From the NCBI GenBank assembly GCA_027297825.1, contig JAPUHH010000064.1, positions 1 through 19,336 on the forward strand: a stretch of DNA of 19,336 nucleotides, written 5' to 3'. Shown piece by piece: positions 14,861 to 19,336 of the stretch (the stretch's first letter is position 1; each line of letters opens with the position of its first letter). This stretch comes from Gammaproteobacteria bacterium (GTDB lineage Bacteria > Pseudomonadota > Gammaproteobacteria > UBA4575). The notes under the pieces were generated by a model that saw only the letters and a program-made list of their open reading frames with translations, had not been told where the DNA came from and did no database searches. The position numbers and the translations under genes are program-made.

Positions 14861-16051
14861 ATGTTACGCGCATTATTAATTTTTATATTTTTTCTGGCGA
14901 TATTCGCTGCGGTGGTATTGTATTTAATGCAAGCGCCCGGCTTTGCTAGCTTTAGTTTTGGTAATTTAAATATTGAATTGCCATTAGTTAAGTTTGCAAT
15001 TGGCCTATTTATTGTTTTCACAATTCTCTATTTTTTGCTACGCATGATTGGTTTACTATTTAGCGCACCACGACGCATCCAATCTGCGACAGTACAACGC
15101 AAAAAGCGTAAAGCTGTAAATGCTACAAACGCAGGCTTAACAAAATACACTCTTGGTGATTGGGCGCAATCTGAGAAGCTCTTATTAAGAGGAGCAGAAA
15201 ACAAAAATACGGCCTATATTAACTACATTTGGGCAGCTCGTGCCGCACATCAATCTGGTGATTATGAATCCCGTGACCGTCATTTAAGTATAGCAAAAAA
15301 ATTAACTCCTGAAGCACATGCAGCATTCAATGTATTGCAAGCTGAGTTGTTATTGGACCAAGATATGCCCGAACAGGCTTTAGCCAGTCTTAATCAACAA
15401 CACAATGCTGTTAGCTCCAACTCTAAAATAGCGGCCTTATATAGCAACGCATATATACAGTTAGAGGACTGGCAGAAACTTGCAGAATTTATTCCGAATT
15501 TGAAAAAAACTAAAGGCATTGACCAACAATTTGTAACGAATGTGCAAAAACAAACTGCACTGGGTTTATTACGCAACACTAAAAAAAAGCCAGACTCATA
15601 TAATATTGATAATATTGGCTCGCAGTTCAAAACAGCACTAAATGCAGATCATGAATTAGCCGTTACCTATGTAGAAGCTCTGCGCATGCAAGGGAAACAC
15701 GATACTGCCGAAAAATTCATTGTTGCTGCATTAGCAAATAACTGGAACTCTGAACTCGTTCATCAGTACGGCTTTCTAAAACAAGATGACCCTAACACTG
15801 CACTAAAGCAAGCTGAGCAATGGGTGCAGCAACATACCGATGATGCAAATTTATATTTAACCTTAGGGCGTTTATGCAAGCGTACGCAGCTATGGGGCAA
15901 AGCAAAAGCATATTTCGAATCAAGCCTTAGCCGCAAGCCCCTGGCAGAAACATATGCCGAGCTAGCCGCTCTGCATGAGCAACTCGATGAGCTCGATGAC
16001 GCACATCGGTGTGCCAAAAAGGGCCTCAATCTCGCCACACGAACTATTTAA
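14861..16051 (+). CDS. hemY: HemY-type haem operon TPR membrane protein
   Basis: A 396-residue inner-membrane protein. Two transmembrane helices (about 3-22 and 44-65) flank a short periplasmic loop containing GNLNIELPL. A cytoplasmic tail rich in tetratricopeptide-type helices follows: NATNAGLTKYTLGDWAQSEK, the NKNTAYINYIWAARAAHQSG segment, and EQALASLNQQHNAV. Late ones include LYLTLGRLCKRTQLWGKAKA, then FESSLSRKPLAETYAELAAL. It is unrelated to the Bacillus HemY protoporphyrinogen oxidase. The gammaproteobacterial protein is required for normal haem synthesis in E. coli, probably by organising the late enzymes. No flavin-binding motif is present. The start ATG is preceded only by a weak gagacacc. 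It is the last gene of the haem block; the next gene begins 203 nt later. Confidence 0.92.
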   Translation: MLRALLIFIFFLAIFAAVVLYLMQAPGFASFSFGNLNIELPLVKFAIGLFIVFTILYFLLRMIGLLFSAPRRIQSATVQRKKRKAVNATNAGLTKYTLGDWAQSEKLLLRGAENKNTAYINYIWAARAAHQSGDYESRDRHLSIAKKLTPEAHAAFNVLQAELLLDQDMPEQALASLNQQHNAVSSNSKIAALYSNAYIQLEDWQKLAEFIPNLKKTKGIDQQFVTNVQKQTALGLLRNTKKKPDSYNIDNIGSQFKTALNADHELAVTYVEALRMQGKHDTAEKFIVAALANNWNSELVHQYGFLKQDDPNTALKQAEQWVQQHTDDANLYLTLGRLCKRTQLWGKAKAYFESSLSRKPLAETYAELAALHEQLDELDDAHRCAKKGLNLATRTI

Positions 16052-16254
16052 GTTGCATCAAGATAAGCTTGCGCACCCGTTATTATTTGTATATTTTCAT
16101 CACCGTTCAAATCTGACATATTCCTGCAGTTAAAACTTTGCTGAAAAATAATTTTATTTTTGGCTGATGCCTAATCAGCTTGAATAATCTCCTAGGCTTA
16201 AGTATTTTTAGCCGTCAATCGTTTACAATGTGATAACGAATTGACTGCCGAACT
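16052..16254 (+). other. Intergenic gap between hemY and mnhE with small hairpins
   Basis: This 203-nt AT-rich gap separates the haem block from the antiporter operon. An AT-only palindrome occurs near 16144-16161. It is followed by a 6-bp hairpin gctgat-gccta-atcagc (16163-16179), whose loop gccta is complementary to taggc at 16193-16197. None has a proper terminator T-run after the stem. A TACAAT (16224-16229) is the best -10 candidate for mnhE, without a matching -35. The region may hold both the haem terminator and the antiporter promoter, but neither can be placed firmly. Confidence 0.35.
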
Positions 16255-16752
16255 ATGCTGAAGCACACACTCATAACAACTTTTATATTGTTCATTCTAT
16301 GGTTATTGTTATCTGGCCATTTAGAGCCTTTATTGCTATCGCTAGGACTACTAAGCTGTCTATTCGTGGCCTGGTTATCACATAAACTAGCGCTACTAAA
16401 TTCTGATTTTCAAACATTACGCTTTAATCTAAATTTACCGAAATTTTTGCCCTGGTTTTTTATTGAACTAGTAAAATCAAATTTAGATGTAAGCTGGCGA
16501 ATCTTACATCCGACATTATCCATCCAGCCAAATATAAGCACTGTTCCCATTACCAAGCATAGTGAGGTAGGTAAAGCCGTATATGCTAACTGCATAACCC
16601 TAACTCCTGGCACCTATAGTATAGATATTAATTCTGCTGTTATAGAAGTCCATTCACTTACTAAAAACTTGGCGCATGACTTGCAACGAGGGGAGATGAG
16701 TAAGCGGATTTTAGCCCTTGAAAGCACTTCTGCTAAAACTAGCAAACTGTAA
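16255..16752 (+). CDS. mnhE: Multisubunit cation/H+ antiporter subunit E (MnhE/MrpE)
   Basis: First gene of an Mrp-type antiporter operon. The protein has 165 residues. Two or three N-terminal transmembrane helices (about 5-21, 24-43 and 62-76) precede a soluble domain of ferredoxin-like size. The signature ANCITLTPGT (111-120) matches the MrpE consensus ANxITLTPGT. HSEVGKAVYANCITLTPGTYSI and the late VHSLT segment complete the family pattern. The length agrees with MrpE (about 158-165). It corresponds to MbhA of archaeal membrane-bound hydrogenases. The next gene starts 13 nt downstream. The start ATG lacks an obvious Shine-Dalgarno. Confidence 0.92.
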   Translation: MLKHTLITTFILFILWLLLSGHLEPLLLSLGLLSCLFVAWLSHKLALLNSDFQTLRFNLNLPKFLPWFFIELVKSNLDVSWRILHPTLSIQPNISTVPITKHSEVGKAVYANCITLTPGTYSIDINSAVIEVHSLTKNLAHDLQRGEMSKRILALESTSAKTSKL

Positions 16753-16765
16753 TTAAGACAAACTG

Positions 16766-17035
16766 ATGTTTATTTCTGCTACCATTGCCATCTTAGTTGT
16801 CATGCTTATTTTATTATTGCGTGCTGCACTAGGACCCACCGTATTCGATCGTATTTTAGCCATTAACACTTTTGGCACTGCAACCGTATTATTAATCGCG
16901 CTATTTGGATTTTTGACCAAGCGCCCCGATTTCATGGATATTGCACTGTTATATGCCCTCATAAATTTCACCTCCACCATCGCAGTGTTAAAGCTATTTC
17001 GATACGGCAGCCTTGGCAAAGCCGAGGATGAATAA
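16766..17035 (+). CDS. mnhF: Multisubunit cation/H+ antiporter subunit F (MnhF/MrpF)
   Basis: An 89-residue membrane protein with three predicted helices (about 2-20, 34-51 and 57-78). The conserved first loop is GPTVFDRILAIN (23-34), including the invariant Asp of MrpF; the second is KRPDFMDIALLYALINF (52-68). Both are diagnostic. It is the equivalent of MbhB. The short C-terminal tail is acidic. It sits 13 nt after mnhE and 15 nt before mnhG, clearly cotranscribed. Energy coupling is not expected from this subunit alone; it is part of the membrane core. Confidence 0.93.
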   Translation: MFISATIAILVVMLILLLRAALGPTVFDRILAINTFGTATVLLIALFGFLTKRPDFMDIALLYALINFTSTIAVLKLFRYGSLGKAEDE

Positions 17036-17050
17036 GACTAAAGTGTACAC

Positions 17051-17347
17051 ATGATTATTATTGGCTGGATATTGCTATTGCTTGGCAGTGCATTTTGTCT
17101 AATCGGCACATTAGGTCTGATGCGTTTTCCAGATTTTTTTTCTAGAGTACACGCCGCAGGCATTGTCGATAGCTTAGGAGCAATTCTTATCCTGCTAGGT
17201 TTAATCACACAAACTCAAGATGTGCTTATAATCATAAAATTATTATTAATCTTACTCTTTATGATGCTAACTGGGCCTACTGCTGTACATGCATTGGCAC
17301 GAGCCGCATTACTAGATGCAAAAGATAAAAACTCAAACAACAAATAA
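17051..17347 (+). CDS. mnhG: Multisubunit cation/H+ antiporter subunit G (MnhG/MrpG)
   Basis: A 98-residue protein with three predicted helices. The family signature LGLMRFPDFFSRVHAAG (21-37) is intact and includes the RFPD and RxHA pairs. The third helix carries LLILLFMMLTGPTAVHALAR, as in MrpG, including the conserved Pro-His region near the C-terminus. The C-terminal tail is lysine/asparagine rich. It corresponds to MbhC. The next gene follows after 5 nt. The order E-F-G at the front of the operon, rather than the end, is the reverse of classical mrpABCDEFG. Confidence 0.93.
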   Translation: MIIIGWILLLLGSAFCLIGTLGLMRFPDFFSRVHAAGIVDSLGAILILLGLITQTQDVLIIIKLLLILLFMMLTGPTAVHALARAALLDAKDKNSNNK

Positions 17348-17352
17348 ATTTT

Positions 17353-17883
17353 ATGGGTATAGAAACCATTATTAACCTCTCATTGCTAACGCTCTTAGCA
17401 CTGAGTGCAATTGTACTGATGCGCTTGCAAAACCTATTGGCTGTGGTTTTATTAAGTGGAATCTATAGCTTATTGTCTGCAGGTTTATTTGTCAGTTTAG
17501 ATGCTGTAGATGTCGCATTTACTGAAGCTGCAGTAGGCGCAGGGTTAACCACCATTTTACTTTTAGGCGCAATTGCTATTATAGGGAAAGAACAAACTGT
17601 CAGTCGGCATGGCAAACTTTTACCCTTAGTTGTGATTGCAATCACTGCAAGTGCGCTTATATACGGCACCTTAGATATGCCAATTTTTGGTGACCCTACA
17701 GCACCCATTCATGCGTACGTTGCGCCTCGATACCTTTTCCAAAGCGGCGAAGAAATCGGCATTCCAAACGTTGTTACCTCTGTGTTAGCGAGTTATCGAG
17801 GCTACGACACGTTAGGTGAAGTTGCCGTGGTTTTCACTGCAGCGATAGGTGTGTTGCTGTTGCTTGGCAAACCTAATAAATAA
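17353..17883 (+). CDS. DUF4040 protein: stand-alone MrpA C-terminal (MbhD-MbhE-like) module
   Basis: A 176-residue membrane protein equal to the tail of MrpA without its NuoL-like body. The first part (about 1-105) is a DUF4040/MbhD-type domain with three helices and the signature DVAFTEAAVGAGLTT (53-67), which contains a conserved membrane Glu. After a polar loop (about 110-140) comes an MbhE-like segment: IPNVVTSVLASYRGYDTLGE (137-156), then a final helix AVVFTAAIGVLLLL. The YDTLGE motif and both acidic residues are conserved in MrpA and proposed to lie on the ion path. In archaeal Mbh the two parts are separate genes (mbhD, mbhE); here they are joined. Spacing is 5 nt after mnhG and 17 nt before mnhB. 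Database names such as 'subunit B' for this protein are likely misleading. Confidence 0.87.
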   Translation: MGIETIINLSLLTLLALSAIVLMRLQNLLAVVLLSGIYSLLSAGLFVSLDAVDVAFTEAAVGAGLTTILLLGAIAIIGKEQTVSRHGKLLPLVVIAITASALIYGTLDMPIFGDPTAPIHAYVAPRYLFQSGEEIGIPNVVTSVLASYRGYDTLGEVAVVFTAAIGVLLLLGKPNK

Positions 17884-17900
17884 CAACAGTCGTACAGATA

Positions 17901-18323
17901 ATGAGTAAAAAAATAAGCTTGATCCTGCGCCAGACCTGCAACCTTATTATACCTGCCGTATTGCTCTATGCCTTATATGTACAGTTTCATGGTGACTATG
18001 GGCCCGGTGGAGGTTTTCAAGCAGGCGTGATATTTGCAGCTGCAGTAATACTTTACACATTAGTGCATGGCAGAGAAAAAGCACAACGGATTTTTCCAGC
18101 TAGCATCATTCGAATATTTGTGGCCTTGGGATTGCTTCTTTATGCAGCGGTCGGTGTAATTACCATGGTTATGGGTGGTAATTTTCTTGATTACAGTGTG
18201 CTCCTACACGCACCCCAACATGCGCAACATCTTGGAATTTTTGTAATCGAACTCGGTGTAGGGGTTACCGTTGCCGCGGTCATGATTATTATTTTCTATG
18301 CCCTAGATGAGTATAGTGATTAA
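17901..18323 (+). CDS. mnhB: Multisubunit cation/H+ antiporter subunit B (MnhB/MrpB)
   Basis: A 140-residue protein with four predicted helices. The diagnostic loop is FHGDYGPGGGFQAGVIFAAA (29-48), containing the PGGGFQAG signature. Later ones are FPASIIRIFVALGLLLYAAV and the last helix LGIFVIELGVGVTVAAVMII, with a conserved Glu (about 117) in the membrane. The length is typical of MrpB. It corresponds to MbhF. mnhC starts 3 nt after its stop. Confidence 0.93.
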   Translation: MSKKISLILRQTCNLIIPAVLLYALYVQFHGDYGPGGGFQAGVIFAAAVILYTLVHGREKAQRIFPASIIRIFVALGLLLYAAVGVITMVMGGNFLDYSVLLHAPQHAQHLGIFVIELGVGVTVAAVMIIIFYALDEYSD

Positions 18324-18326
18324 AAT

Positions 18327-18686
18327 ATGCTTGCAGATTACTATAATTACTGGGTCGTAATAATTTTGATGATGATCGGTTTTTACATCGTAATCTCTGA
18401 TGCTAATTTAATTAAAAAAATTATTGGTTTAACTATTTTCCAAACCTCTGTGTTTATTTTGTTTATCTCTATGGGCAAAGTAGATGGGGGTACAGCGCCA
18501 ATCTTGGTAGATACCCTGACGGTTTATAGCAATCCTTTACCACATGTATTGATTTTGACCGCAATTGTAGTTGGAGTCGCAACCACTGCTTTAGGTCTAG
18601 CAATCATCGCAAGAATTCATCGAGCCTACGGCAGCGTGGATGAGAACGTTATCCATGCACAAGATGAAAAACAGGAAAAGGCTTAG
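18327..18686 (+). CDS. mnhC: Multisubunit cation/H+ antiporter subunit C (MnhC/MrpC, NuoK-like)
   Basis: A 119-residue protein, homologous to complex I subunit NuoK. Three helices are predicted (about 8-24, 30-50 and 72-95). KKIIGLTIFQTSVFILFISMG (30-50) and NPLPHVLILTAIVVGVATTA (69-88) are clear MrpC signatures; the LPHxLxLTAIVVG stretch separates Mrp and Mbh types from true NuoK. The acidic/lysine tail after residue 103 is of no known role. It corresponds to MbhG. The stop is followed by mnhD after 2 nt. The tail of this gene contains aggaaaagg, which can act as the ribosome binding site for mnhD. Confidence 0.93.
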   Translation: MLADYYNYWVVIILMMIGFYIVISDANLIKKIIGLTIFQTSVFILFISMGKVDGGTAPILVDTLTVYSNPLPHVLILTAIVVGVATTALGLAIIARIHRAYGSVDENVIHAQDEKQEKA

Positions 18687-18688
18687 TA

Positions 18689-19336
18689 TTGACTCACCAC
18701 CTGCCCGTATTACAAGTCATTATCCCGTTAATCTCTGCGCCGCTATGTGCACTGCTTATGCGTGGTAAATTCGCTTGGTTATTTGCAACCTTCGTCAGCA
18801 TTACCACTTTTGTAATTGCATTACTCTTAGCGCATGAAGTTTCAATACAGGGCGCACTGTCTTATCAACTCGGAGGCTGGGCACCTCCATGGGGTATTGA
18901 GTATCGCATTGACCACTTAAGCTCCTATATTTTAATTATAGTCTCCGCAGTTGCCAGTCTAACGATGTTAGCGGCACGCGAGAGTATAGAAGAAGAGATT
19001 GCAGCAGATAAAATTTGCCTATTTTATTCTGCCTATTTGCTTTGTCTTACGGGTTTACTGGGCATTGTTGCCACTGGCGATGCATTTAATCTATTTGTAT
19101 TTTTAGAAATTAGCTCTTTATCCTCATATGCCTTAATCGCAATGGGCAAAGACCGTAAAGCACTGACTGCGTCGTACCAATATTTAATCATGGGCACCAT
19201 CGGCGCTACCTTTATATTAATTGGCATTGGTTTGCTTTACATGCTCACCGGCACATTAAATATAATGGATCTACAGCAAAAAGTACCTACACTGCTTTCA
19301 TCCAGAACATTGCATGCCGCATTTGCATTTTTCACC
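18689..19336 (+). CDS. mnhD: Multisubunit cation/H+ antiporter subunit D (MnhD/MrpD), partial
   Basis: The window ends inside this gene: 216 codons are visible, no stop. The product is an NuoL/M/N-type proton-conducting subunit. Visible marks are PLISAPLCALL near the N-terminus, IEYRIDHLSSYILI (about 70-83), and the signature GDAFNLFVFLEISSLSSYAL (130-149), with Glu140 equal to the essential helix-5 Glu of MrpD and NuoM. ASYQYLIMGTIGATFILIGI (161-180) follows. The complete protein is expected to be about 490-500 residues. The start is TTG at 18689, chosen for aggaaaagg 9-17 nt upstream and a 2-nt gap to mnhC; no ATG or GTG exists nearby. Subunit identity (D rather than an A-like or a second D-like copy) cannot be settled without the rest. 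Confidence 0.9.
   Translation, partial: MTHHLPVLQVIIPLISAPLCALLMRGKFAWLFATFVSITTFVIALLLAHEVSIQGALSYQLGGWAPPWGIEYRIDHLSSYILIIVSAVASLTMLAARESIEEEIAADKICLFYSAYLLCLTGLLGIVATGDAFNLFVFLEISSLSSYALIAMGKDRKALTASYQYLIMGTIGATFILIGIGLLYMLTGTLNIMDLQQKVPTLLSSRTLHAAFAFFT

Noticed and set aside
14731..14949. Plus-strand 72-codon frame running from the hemX-hemY gap into hemY
   Set aside because: It overlaps the start of hemY in another frame and has no Shine-Dalgarno or family resemblance; the hemY start at 14861 is well supported.
14861..16051. HemY as protoporphyrinogen oxidase
   Set aside because: No flavin-binding GxGxxG region; two N-terminal helices and TPR-like repeats identify the unrelated gammaproteobacterial HemY.
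16255..19336. Complex I (nuo) operon
   Set aside because: Only NuoK- and NuoM-like subunits are shared; subunits E, F, G and B with their signatures occur in Mrp/Mbh systems, not in complex I.
1..19336. tRNA, rRNA, CRISPR array, insertion sequence or prophage
   Set aside because: No tRNA-like cloverleaf, regularly spaced direct repeats, transposase or phage genes were seen; XerC is the housekeeping recombinase.

Overview
The window looks like chromosomal DNA of a moderately AT-rich gammaproteobacterium (GC in the low to mid 40s by eye). The evidence is gene order. The blocks lptM-lysA-dapF-DUF484-xerC-hslVU and argH / algZ-algR-hemC-hemD-hemX-hemY are typical gammaproteobacterial neighbourhoods, the second being the Pseudomonas-type arrangement. 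The order or genus cannot be decided from the sequence alone. Shine-Dalgarno sequences are weak throughout, and TTG/GTG starts are fairly common.

Left arm (about 1-7500, minus strand). Read from right to left, a small lipoprotein (LptM) precedes lysA (last step of lysine synthesis). Two tightly coupled genes follow, a SAM methyltransferase and a YccU-like CoA-binding protein, then dapF (diaminopimelate epimerase), a DUF484 gene, xerC (chromosome dimer resolution) and hslV-hslU (proteasome-like protease). A heat-shock sigma-32-like promoter sits in front of hslV. A degenerate 50-51 bp repeat derived from the DUF484 gene tail lies between DUF484 and xerC.

Middle (about 7500-9900). A divergent intergenic region carries two inverted repeats, one of them a long near-perfect hairpin. 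A plus-strand alpha/beta-hydrolase (carboxylesterase family) follows and meets argH tail to tail with only 2 nt between stop codons.

Right-middle (9895-16051, plus strand). The two-component pair algZ-algR overlaps by 4 nt and leads into the haem block hemC-hemD-hemX-hemY. algZ ends in a recent 21-bp tandem duplication. Two stop-terminated minigenes lie between hemC and hemD in the hemD frame. A 173-bp segment bounded by perfect 13-bp inverted repeats separates hemX from hemY and looks like a small non-autonomous element.

Right end (16255-19336, plus strand). A compact multisubunit cation/proton antiporter operon runs mnhE-F-G-(DUF4040/MrpA C-terminus)-B-C-D, with mnhD cut by the window edge. 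It has no full MrpA at the front. The order matches the antiporter module of archaeal Mbh hydrogenases (mbhA-H) rather than the classical mrpABCDEFG. This is the most unusual system in the window. Everything else is housekeeping, with small-scale repeats and regulatory details of interest.
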